DNA of 34,438 bases from Aureispira sp. CCB-QB1 (lineage in GTDB: Bacteria > Bacteroidota > Bacteroidia > Chitinophagales > Saprospiraceae), in the NCBI RefSeq assembly GCF_000724545.1, contig NZ_JHBV01000034.1, forward strand, positions 1 to 34,438. The letters are read 5' to 3'. Below the pieces are notes generated by a model. It ran no database searches. It worked only from the letters and a program-made list of their open reading frames with translations, and was not told the origin of the DNA. Position numbers and translations under genes: made by a program. This document shows positions 28,251 through 34,438 of this stretch, piece by piece (position 1 is the stretch's first letter; every line of letters starts with the position of its first letter).

Positions 28251-28505
28251 ATGAGTTTTAAAAAACTGAATGATATACTGGTTCAACATTTGACCAATAT
28301 CAACCGCACAAGACAAGACGTTTGCAACAATACCGTTTTCAAAAATGTCTTGCAAGACAATGATGGCATGGGAGGTTTGAGCTCTTCTGATTTGTATCGA
28401 TTACTGGTTCAAAATAGTATTAAATCGAACAACCAACAATTAAGATCTTGGCCTCAAGATTGGCTTGAACTAACCGTATGGGACTTGTCAGAACAAATAG
28501 GGTAA
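28251..28505 (+). CDS. Small hypothetical protein (84 aa)
   Basis: Not recognised. The 84-residue frame has a soluble, mixed composition with no signal peptide, membrane segment or Cys motif beyond one Cys. N-terminal residues 1-30 look helical (KKLNDILVQHLTNINRTRQDV) and the C-terminus is Trp-rich (WPQDWLELTVWDL). It lies 180 bp after deoD on the same strand and directly before a long hairpin, which suits a short independent gene. It could also be spurious. It could be a small regulatory or accessory protein, but nothing in the sequence says which. Confidence 0.5.
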   Translation: MSFKKLNDILVQHLTNINRTRQDVCNNTVFKNVLQDNDGMGGLSSSDLYRLLVQNSIKSNNQQLRSWPQDWLELTVWDLSEQIG

Positions 28506-28527
28506 CTTAATACCCTAAACAAACCAT

Positions 28528-28598
28528 CCAGAAATAGAAGGACAAAATGTAGAGTAGCTAAACTAAAACTGAACATTATGTCCTTCTACTTATTCTGG
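28528..28598. terminator. Long imperfect hairpin between convergent genes
   Basis: CCAGAA (28528-28533) pairs with TTCTGG (28593-28598) and AGAAGGACA (28536-28544) with TGTCCTTCT (28579-28587), around a loop of about 34 nt that includes a short inner repeat. It lies between the 84-aa gene and fumC, which converge. No strong U-run follows, so termination may be partial. Confidence 0.5.
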
Positions 28599-28627
28599 TT
28601 GAGGCAGAACAATAAGCAAACACTTTA

Positions 28628-30022
28628 TTAATCCAAGCTTCCAATCATATCTTCAGGACGAACCCACTGATCGAACTCTTCTTCTGTTAAATAGCCTAAA
28701 CTCAAACCTGCTGCTTTCAAAGTTGTACCTTCTTTATATGCTTTTTTAGCAATTTCAGAAGCCTTATCATAACCAATTTTAGTATTTAGAGCTGTCACCA
28801 ACATCAAAGAGTTATTCAAGTTCTCTTTAATAGCTTCGTAGTTAGGCTCCAACCCTACCGCACAATTTTCATTGAAGCTAACACAAGCATCTCCAATCAA
28901 TTGAGCTGACATCAAAAAGTTATAAATCATGACAGGTTTAAAAACGTTCAACTGAAATTGACCTGTCATACCACCAACATTAATCGCAACATCATTTCCA
29001 ATGACTTGCGCCATTGCCATCGTCATTGCCTCTGCCTGTGTAGGGTTAACTTTCCCTGGCATAATCGACGATCCTGGTTCGTTCGCAGGGATAATGTATT
29101 CTCCAATGCCACAACGAGGACCTGATGCCAACATTCGAATATCGTTGGCTATTTTCATCAAAGAAACAGCAGCTGTTTTTAAAGCTCCGTGTCCCTCAAC
29201 AATAGCATCATGAGCAGCAAGAGCCTCAAATTTATTTTCAGCAGTTACAAACGGTAACCCTGCCAAGTTGGCAATTTTTTCTGCTACTAAGGAAGCATAA
29301 CCTTTGGGTGTATTTAATCCAGTCCCTACAGCTGTTCCCCCCAATGCCAACTCAGATAAATGTTCTAATGTATTCTTAATTGCTTTTATAGCATGATTCA
29401 ATTGAGAAACAAAACCAGACAGCTCCTGCCCTACTGTTACAGGGGTAGCATCCATAAAATGTGTTCGACCAATCTTTACGACATCCTTATATGCTGCTGA
29501 TTTATCTGCCAGTGTGTCTCTTAAAGCTTCCAAACCTGGAATCGTCACCTCAACAACTTTTTTGTACGCTGCAATGTGCATAGCAGTTGGAAAAGTGTCG
29601 TTAGAAGATTGAGACTTATTAACATCATCATTAGGATGAATACTTTTTTTCTCATCCAACAAATTACCACCATTCAAAACGTGCGCTCTATTAGCAACCA
29701 CCTCATTGACATTCATATTGGATTGTGTTCCCGAACCTGTTTGCCAAACAACCAATGGAAACTGATCATCTAGCTTTCCTGCTAAAATTTCATCACAAAC
29801 TTTTCCAATAAGATTTGATTTGTTCGCATCCAAAACTCCTAGTTCCGTATTCGTTTGCGCGGCTGCTTTTTTCAAAATGGCAAACGCTTGAATAACCTCC
29901 TTAGGCATCAAATGTCCTCCAATTTTAAAATTTTCTAGAGAGCGTTGTGTTTGAGCAGCCCAATATTTGTCCGCTGGCACATCAATATATCCAATAGAGT
30001 CTTTTTCTTTGCGAAACCCCAT
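28628..30022 (-). CDS. fumC: Fumarate hydratase, class II
   Basis: Interconverts fumarate and L-malate in the TCA cycle without an iron-sulphur cluster. The 464-residue length equals that of typical FumC. Motifs seen: [12 protein letters not shown] near the N-terminus, [13 protein letters not shown] (substrate site), [35 protein letters not shown] with the active-site His near residue 187, and the superfamily signature [11 protein letters not shown] near residue 317 with the catalytic Ser. The related enzymes aspartase and argininosuccinate lyase share the last signature, but the first three motifs favour fumarase. Transcribed alone, away from the DUF1573 gene. Confidence 0.96.
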   Translation of the reverse strand: MGFRKEKDSIGYIDVPADKYWAAQTQRSLENFKIGGHLMPKEVIQAFAILKKAAAQTNTELGVLDANKSNLIGKVCDEILAGKLDDQFPLVVWQTGSGTQSNMNVNEVVANRAHVLNGGNLLDEKKSIHPNDDVNKSQSSNDTFPTAMHIAAYKKVVEVTIPGLEALRDTLADKSAAYKDVVKIGRTHFMDATPVTVGQELSGFVSQLNHAIKAIKNTLEHLSELALGGTAVGTGLNTPKGYASLVAEKIANLAGLPFVTAENKFEALAAHDAIVEGHGALKTAAVSLMKIANDIRMLASGPRCGIGEYIIPANEPGSSIMPGKVNPTQAEAMTMAMAQVIGNDVAINVGGMTGQFQLNVFKPVMIYNFLMSAQLIGDACVSFNENCAVGLEPNYEAIKENLNNSLMLVTALNTKIGYDKASEIAKKAYKEGTTLKAAGLSLGYLTEEEFDQWVRPEDMIGSLD

Positions 30023-30134
30023 AATGTGTATGTTTTTTATTTTTTAATAATTATCTATAATAACAGGCAAAATTATTACTTGCCATACATCTTTTCTATC
30101 GAAAAGTAAATGTCGTAAAAATCTTTACCTTATA

Positions 30135-30142
30135 CAAACATA
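30135..30142 (-). promoter_or_regulatory. Candidate -7 box for fumC
   Basis: Plus-strand CAAACATA reads TATGTTTG on the minus strand, an exact TAnnTTTG box about 113 bp before the fumC start and identical to the one before the TPR-CHAT gene. A second match, TAATTTTG, lies nearer at 30068-30075. Neither has a well-placed -33 box, so which one is used is open. Confidence 0.3.
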
Positions 30143-30429
30143 ACCATCCGCTAATTTTTTAGTTTTTCACAAAAAAAAACATTCCCCCCATTCGTACAGC
30201 ACTGATAATCAAAATTTTAAAAACAAAAATGCTTTAAAATATATCCTGTTGATTATCAACAAAATACATTTAACTCCATCTACTTTAATTGGAACGCCTC
30301 ATCCTCCAGTATGCCCAATCAAACAAATTTCTTACTAATACCGTGAAGTTATAAAGCATCCAAAACCGAACACTACATTTATTTAAGCCTTCAAACACGT
30401 TAAAAAGCGTTAAGATTCGCTTCAACTAT

Positions 30430-30460
30430 TTTCATAGTTAAGAAAAATAGATTATTTTTG
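30430..30460 (+). promoter_or_regulatory. Candidate promoter for the DUF1573 gene
   Basis: TATTTTTG (30453-30460) fits TAnnTTTG exactly; TTTC at 30430-30433 is a near match to the -33 TTTG with a 19-bp spacer. Transcription would begin near 30467, about 50 nt before the start codon at 30517. The rest of the 494-bp divergent gap 30023-30516 is AT-rich with no gene seen. Confidence 0.45.
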
Positions 30461-30516
30461 TAAAGCAAATTTTTATTCTAAAAACAATTATTCTTAGTAA
30501 AACCAATTTAGACAAA

Positions 30517-31086
30517 ATGGAAAATAAGGAAAACTTAATATTGGGTGGCATGGCAGTAATGGCCCTTTGGCTTTCAGTTTTAACGTATAGCGTATACTTT
30601 TCTAGTAGTGCTAGTGCTAGTACTCTAGCAGCAACTAGAGCTTTGAATACAACAGCAACAGCGACTCCTCCTACTAGTCAGCCAGCAATAAAACCTACCA
30701 ATACCAATACACAACCTCAGCAACCAGAAGTAGATCCAGCAACAGCTGCTAATCTTGTTTTTTCTGAAAACGAGTTTGACTTTGGAACTTTAGAAGAAGG
30801 TGAAAAGGTAGAGCATGTATTTAAATTTGAAAACACAAGTAACAATCCGTTGACAATATCCAACGCTAGAGGTAGTTGTGGATGTACAGTTCCTGAATGG
30901 CCAAGAGAGCCAATCGCTCCAGGCGAGAGTGGCGAAATTAAGGTAAAATTTGACTCTAAAGGAAAAAAAGGAAAGCAAAGCAAAACTGTTACGATTACAG
31001 CAAACACAATTCCTGCTAATACAATCTTAACAATCACTTCTGATGTAATCAAGTTAGAGGGAGAAGATGCAGATGCTTCAAAATAA
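30517..31086 (+). CDS. DUF1573 domain protein with N-terminal membrane anchor
   Basis: A 189-residue protein. An N-terminal hydrophobic helix (about 8-28) is an uncleaved anchor or signal. A Ser/Thr/Pro/Gln-rich linker follows (about 30-75). Then a DUF1573 domain (about 80-180) with FDFGTLEEGEKVEHVFKFEN, the SCGCTVPEWP motif and IAPGESGEIKVKFDS. DUF1573 is an Ig/ASH-like beta-sandwich common in Bacteroidota and usually periplasmic or surface-exposed; its function is not established. The linker probably spaces the domain away from the membrane. A strong terminator follows, so it is likely monocistronic. No partner is evident from its neighbours. Confidence 0.88.
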   Translation: MENKENLILGGMAVMALWLSVLTYSVYFSSSASASTLAATRALNTTATATPPTSQPAIKPTNTNTQPQQPEVDPATAANLVFSENEFDFGTLEEGEKVEHVFKFENTSNNPLTISNARGSCGCTVPEWPREPIAPGESGEIKVKFDSKGKKGKQSKTVTITANTIPANTILTITSDVIKLEGEDADASK

Positions 31087-31107
31087 AAGTAGACCAAGCG
31101 TCTAACC

Positions 31108-31148
31108 AAAAACTCTATGCAGATTTTATTTTGTATAGAGTTTTTTTT
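31108..31148 (+). terminator. Terminator after the DUF1573 gene
   Basis: AAAAACTCTAT (31108-31118) pairs with ATAGAGTTTTT (31135-31145), followed on the plus strand by further T residues (a run of eight T from 31141). It begins about 20 bp after the stop codon at 31086. Confidence 0.85.
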
Positions 31149-31228
31149 GTATCATTGTACTAACTTTTAGAAAATATTGAAAGTTCTGAATTGTTCAAAA
31201 TAATAGCGCTCAAAAGCTTAGCTTTTCT

Positions 31229-32092
31229 ATGAAAAACTATCTATCTCTTATCAAATTTAGCCATACCATTTTTGCAATGCCTTTTGCCTGTATTGGCTTT
31301 TTTTTAGCAACTACAAATACCTCAACTTCTAGTGCTATCAACTGGTGGTTGTTTCTAAAAGTAGTGCTCTGTATGGTTTTTGCTAGAAGTGCAGCCATGG
31401 CATTTAATCGATATGCCGATAGAGATATTGATGAAAAGAATCCAAGAACAGCACAAAGAGAAATTCCTGCAGGTGCTATTTCTCCTGAAAATGCACTTTA
31501 CTTCGTTATTGTTAACTGTATTTTATTTGTTCTTACCACTTATTTAATCAACCCACTTTGCTTTTATCTTTCTCCAATAGCACTGGCTGTGGTCTTAGGA
31601 TATTCGTATACCAAGCGTTTTACAGCTCTTTGTCATTTTGTTTTAGGAATTGGTTTAGCATTGGCTCCTATTGGCGCTTATATCGCTGTAACAGGTGTAT
31701 TTGATAACAATAGCATTACAGCCATTATCTATTCATTTGTAGTGCTATTCTGGGTCTCTGGGTTTGATATTATTTACGCCCTACAAGATGAGGATTTTGA
31801 CAAATCACTTGGCTTAAATTCTATTCCTGCCACATTAGGCAAAGAACGCGCTCTAATGCTTTCTAATCTTTTGCATATTATCTCAGCAGGCTTAGTCATT
31901 TGGGCTACACTAAGAAGCGATGTAGGGCTTTATTCTTGGATTGGAACCGTTGTATTCATTAGTTTACTTATTTATCAACACTTTTTGGTAAAACCCAATG
32001 ATTTGAGCAAGGTCAACTTAGCATTTTTTACGACCAATGGTATTGCAAGTGCTATATTTGGCATCTTGATAATTTTAGATCTATTTATCTAA
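31229..32092 (+). CDS. ubiA: UbiA-family prenyltransferase (menaquinone pathway, MqnP-like)
   Basis: An integral inner-membrane protein of 287 residues with about eight to nine hydrophobic helices. It moves a polyprenyl chain onto an aromatic ring. The first Asp-rich motif is NRYADRDID (residues 60-68; N60, D64, D68); the second is DIIYALQDEDFD (180-191; D180, D187, D191). Both bind prenyl diphosphate through Mg2+. Such proteins are often annotated as 4-hydroxybenzoate polyprenyltransferase, but Bacteroidota make menaquinone. The YALQD form of the second motif is typical of the UbiA-like enzymes found with the futalosine route (MqnP), so that role is more likely. The substrate is inferred, as no other quinone gene lies nearby. 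Confidence 0.9.
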   Translation: MKNYLSLIKFSHTIFAMPFACIGFFLATTNTSTSSAINWWLFLKVVLCMVFARSAAMAFNRYADRDIDEKNPRTAQREIPAGAISPENALYFVIVNCILFVLTTYLINPLCFYLSPIALAVVLGYSYTKRFTALCHFVLGIGLALAPIGAYIAVTGVFDNNSITAIIYSFVVLFWVSGFDIIYALQDEDFDKSLGLNSIPATLGKERALMLSNLLHIISAGLVIWATLRSDVGLYSWIGTVVFISLLIYQHFLVKPNDLSKVNLAFFTTNGIASAIFGILIILDLFI

Positions 32093-32187
32093 CCTCCTTC
32101 TCACAAAAAAGAAAATAAGTCAAGGTAGCTTCATAATTATACCTCTAATTTAATCACAACAGCTTCTTTTTATAAATCAAGATAGCT

Positions 32188-32646
32188 CTAGATAATATTT
32201 TTTATAGAGTAGCGTCTACCTCTAAATTCAAGCTCCTCACCTACCTTTTTCTGAAACAACAACTGTCCTATTGGGGAAGCCAAGGTAATAGCAAAATAAG
32301 AATTTCCTTCAACTGTCAATTTTCCTGCACTAATGGAAAGATAAAAAACACCTTGATTCGTTTCAACCAATGCACCTTGCTCGACACAGTCACATTCAAT
32401 TTCTGGATTAATACGATGCAACTGCTTTTTATAATCCAACAAAACAGCCAATTGCCTCATTTGTTTATCTTTTTCCAAGTGCAACATAGCACGTCCTGTC
32501 TCATACTTATCTCCAACACTACTCTTGGTTTCTGCCTCCAACGAATCATTCAACTCATTTAATCTATGCTGTATTACATTCAATCGTTTTTCCAAGAAAG
32601 ACACACAAGATTTGTACAACGCAGCTTTTAAATTTAGATCCATCAA
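32188..32646 (-). CDS. GreA/GreB-like transcription factor
   Basis: A 152-residue protein. An N-terminal coiled coil (about 5-75) carries an acidic pair near its tip (D46 and E49 in GDKYETG), comparable to the Gre-factor DxxE that acts in the RNA-polymerase secondary channel. A C-terminal FKBP-like domain (about 85-150) ends with LASPIGQLLFQKKVGEELEF and the RRYSIKNI strand, as in GreA/GreB. Gre factors rescue backtracked RNA polymerase by stimulating transcript cleavage. It is more diverged than standard GreA and lacks much of the usual loop sequence, so it may be a Gre-like regulator and not the main GreA. It lies downstream of the tRNA-Met gene but behind that gene's terminator. Confidence 0.72.
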   Translation of the reverse strand: MMDLNLKAALYKSCVSFLEKRLNVIQHRLNELNDSLEAETKSSVGDKYETGRAMLHLEKDKQMRQLAVLLDYKKQLHRINPEIECDCVEQGALVETNQGVFYLSISAGKLTVEGNSYFAITLASPIGQLLFQKKVGEELEFRGRRYSIKNII

Positions 32647-32663
32647 TCATTGATTAGAAGTGT

Positions 32664-32711
32664 ATAAAAAAAGAAAAAGCACAAACAATTGAATAACAAT
32701 TATTTGTGCTT
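32664..32711 (-). terminator. Terminator of the tRNA-Met transcript
   Basis: A 15-bp inverted repeat with one mismatch (32677-32691 and 32697-32711) around loop AATAA. On the minus strand it is followed by a T-rich run (TTTCTTTTTTT). It lies 8 bp past the tRNA 3' end and upstream of the Gre-like gene. Confidence 0.85.
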
Positions 32712-32718
32712 AAATCAG

Positions 32719-32792
<74 letters not shown>

Positions 32793-32915
32793 GTTTGTGC
32801 TAAGTGCGCAGCAAATATACGACATTATATTCCTAAACCAAATTTTAAGGCTAAAAAAAACATTTTTTTTCAAAAAAAAATTAGCACAACTCCTTCGAAA
32901 AAACATAACAAAAAC

Positions 32916-32956
32916 AAAATCAGCACATTGAAAATATCATTCAATGTGCTGATTTT
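32916..32956 (-). terminator. Terminator after the second PorP/SprF gene
   Basis: A perfect 17-bp inverted repeat (32916-32932 with 32940-32956) around a 7-nt loop. On the minus strand it continues into a T-rich stretch (TTTTGTTTTTG). It lies 60 bp past the stop of 33016-34137. Confidence 0.9.
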
Positions 32957-33015
32957 ATGGATAATCCTGAAATTATTTTATTTAATCAAGATAAAACACA
33001 AACTGCCGAACATTT

Positions 33016-34137
33016 TTAGTTAAACGTTGGACAACCTTGTCCTCTTGATCGTTTACCATCATGCGTATAAATAATAGAAAACTCTAAAGACCCTTGTCCC
33101 CCAGAAACGTTCGATAAAGTAGATGTATTGATATCGTAACTTACTGCAAATTGGAATGTTTGATAATCTAATCCCACAGCAATAACCAACGCATCAGCAT
33201 CAATTTCAGATTCTAATCTATTCGCTAAACGAGTCCATACAGATAATTTAAAGGCGAAGTCATCATATCTTGGTGCTTGGTATTTCATTCCAATTCCCAT
33301 GTTTAATTCCATAAAAGGTCCTTGAAACATTCCCACAAAACCAGGTAATAAACTAATGGCAGACCCACGTCCTCCAACCAAAAATTCACCTCCTGCATGT
33401 GCAGTTACACGCATGTATAGACGCTCCACATCAGCTCCAGCATTAGAGCGATTAAACAAAGAGATTTCTGGGCGATTCAAATGAAACAATCCCAATCCAG
33501 CATAAACACTCTTGCGATCTCCCATCACTCCGTACCACAACAAACCAGCACTCAAATCTGGATAAATCTTAGTCATACGCATTCCACCTGTATTCTCTCC
33601 ACTTGTAATACCTTGATTGTACGTATTATTATCAACTACATATTGTGTACTATATGTCAAGTTCAACCATTTTACACTTCTTTGCCCAATTCCGATTTGT
33701 GCTCCTGCAACTAAATATGAAGTTAAACTAGGTCGGTAAGAACGTCCTCCCCCTGTCAACTTTTTCATGTAAGTAATTCCTAAATTAATATCTGTAACAT
33801 TGTACTGCCCTGCACCTGCCACATCTGTCAAAGCAGAAAAGCTTAGACCAATATAATCCGATCTAAATACAGGTGTTTTTAACTCAGCGCCTACCGCATA
33901 AGTATAATAAGCGTTGGATCCACCCATCACAGATCCCCATTGTGTTCTAAAGTTCGCTCCTACACGCCAAAGTCCTTCAAAGACTCCTGCCATAGCAGGG
34001 TTTAACCGAAGCGGTGCTTGATAATACTGAGAGTATCTTGGGTCGCCCTGTGCGTATACTTCTTCGCTCGGTAATAAAGCAATACTATTAAATATAATAG
34101 CAATAAGAGAGAGTCTAAAAAATAATTTCATAATCAC
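33016..34137 (-). CDS. PorP/SprF family type IX secretion outer-membrane protein (second copy)
   Basis: A 373-residue protein with a signal peptide (about 1-29, ending VYAQ) followed by the family start DPRYSQYYQAPLRLNPAMAGV. The rest is alternating beta-strand sequence typical of an outer-membrane barrel, ending in an SYDINTSTLSNVSGGQGSLEFSI-like segment as in the PorP family. It is longer than the copy at 5659-6585. It lies directly downstream of the end of another protein with a gliding-type C-terminal domain (34326 onward), separated by a hairpin, and is closed by a strong terminator. It is probably the partner of that upstream protein. Start taken at 34137; ATG at 34131 is an equal alternative. 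Confidence 0.9.
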   Translation of the reverse strand: MIMKLFFRLSLIAIIFNSIALLPSEEVYAQGDPRYSQYYQAPLRLNPAMAGVFEGLWRVGANFRTQWGSVMGGSNAYYTYAVGAELKTPVFRSDYIGLSFSALTDVAGAGQYNVTDINLGITYMKKLTGGGRSYRPSLTSYLVAGAQIGIGQRSVKWLNLTYSTQYVVDNNTYNQGITSGENTGGMRMTKIYPDLSAGLLWYGVMGDRKSVYAGLGLFHLNRPEISLFNRSNAGADVERLYMRVTAHAGGEFLVGGRGSAISLLPGFVGMFQGPFMELNMGIGMKYQAPRYDDFAFKLSVWTRLANRLESEIDADALVIAVGLDYQTFQFAVSYDINTSTLSNVSGGQGSLEFSIIYTHDGKRSRGQGCPTFN

Positions 34138-34279
34138 CGGATTAATAATATTCTAACTAATAGTTTCTTTTTAATGTTGAACTAGTATCTTTTAAGAACT
34201 AGTTTCATTGGAGGCTCATTGTAATAATAACGAAAAATCTATGAGGAATCTTACAACAAGTATAATATTTATTTAAAAT

Positions 34280-34317
34280 AAATTGTAGAGACTTTACAAA
34301 TAAAGTCCCTACAATTT
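34280..34317 (-). terminator. Hairpin terminator after the truncated type-B CTD gene
   Basis: AAATTGTAG (34280-34288) with CTACAATTT (34309-34317), and GACTTTA (34290-34296) with TAAAGTC (34301-34307), separated by one a/c mismatch, around loop CAAA. It lies 8 bp past the stop at 34326. The PorP gene downstream may use read-through or its own promoter; a near-match box TATACTTG is at 34257-34264 on the minus strand. Confidence 0.75.
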
Positions 34318-34325
34318 GATTTTTA

Positions 34326-34438
34326 TTATCTCAAGAGAATAATATTCCCTTTCACTTGTTCTGTATGTCCATCTTTAAACAAGACATCAGCATACCAAGT
34401 ATATGTTCCAGAAGGAGCTGGACGACCACGATAGATTC
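34326..34438 (-). CDS. C-terminal end of a surface protein with gliding-type (type B) T9SS sorting domain
   Basis: Only the last 36 codons are in the window: YRGRPAPSGTYTWYADVLF, then KDG, KGNIILLR and TAA at 34326-34328. This is the end of a gliding-motility-associated C-terminal domain (CHU_C/TIGR04131-like), as on the giant adhesin (PDGTYFYIIK...ELRR). The rest lies beyond the window. The domain marks a large secreted surface protein delivered by T9SS, and the following PorP/SprF gene is its likely partner. Size and other domains cannot be seen. Confidence 0.82.
   Translation of the reverse strand, partial: IYRGRPAPSGTYTWYADVLFKDGHTEQVKGNIILLR

Noticed and set aside
30717-31109. 130-residue open frame antisense to the DUF1573 gene
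   Set aside because: It lies almost wholly within a well-supported gene on the other strand and shows no domain or signal features.

Overview
The window looks like chromosomal DNA of a marine or filamentous Bacteroidota, probably a Saprospiria/Aureispira-like lineage. The lineage is inferred. The grounds are AT-rich DNA, Bacteroidota-type promoter boxes (TTTG, about 20 bp, TAnnTTTG), type IX secretion (T9SS) sorting domains, PorP/SprF proteins, giant adhesins, and a UbiA-like prenyltransferase of the kind found with futalosine-type menaquinone synthesis. No insertion sequence, phage gene or CRISPR array was seen.

Positions 1-23,437 form a cell-surface island, entirely on the minus strand. 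In transcription order it holds: (i) a TPR-CHAT protein (20135-23437) whose stop codon overlaps the start of an OmpA-type protein (19092-20135); (ii) after a 693-bp gap with a good promoter candidate, a 3,905-residue SprB-like adhesin (6681-18398), then a PorP/SprF protein (5659-6585) and a PorE-like TPR/beta-propeller/OmpA protein (3248-5626), closed by a terminator; (iii) a separate, incomplete secreted protein (1-2893) sharing the adhesin's N-terminal module but continuing into a beta-helix-like and glycine-rich region. A plausible working model is that the adhesin leaves through T9SS with its type-B C-terminal signal, its PorP/SprF partner receives it at the outer membrane, and the PorE-like protein ties the complex to peptidoglycan.

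Positions 24,004-32,646 are mostly housekeeping: thymidine kinase, a T9SS-sorted beta-propeller protein, purine nucleoside phosphorylase (deoD), a small unknown protein, fumarase (fumC), a DUF1573 protein, a UbiA-family prenyltransferase and a Gre-like factor. Several are separated by clear hairpin terminators.

Positions 32,664-34,438 hold a tRNA-Met(CAT), then a second surface module cut by the window end: the last residues of another protein with a gliding-type (type B) C-terminus (34326-34438) followed by a second PorP/SprF protein (33016-34137). Having two type-B CTD/PorP pairs in one window supports the idea of dedicated partners.
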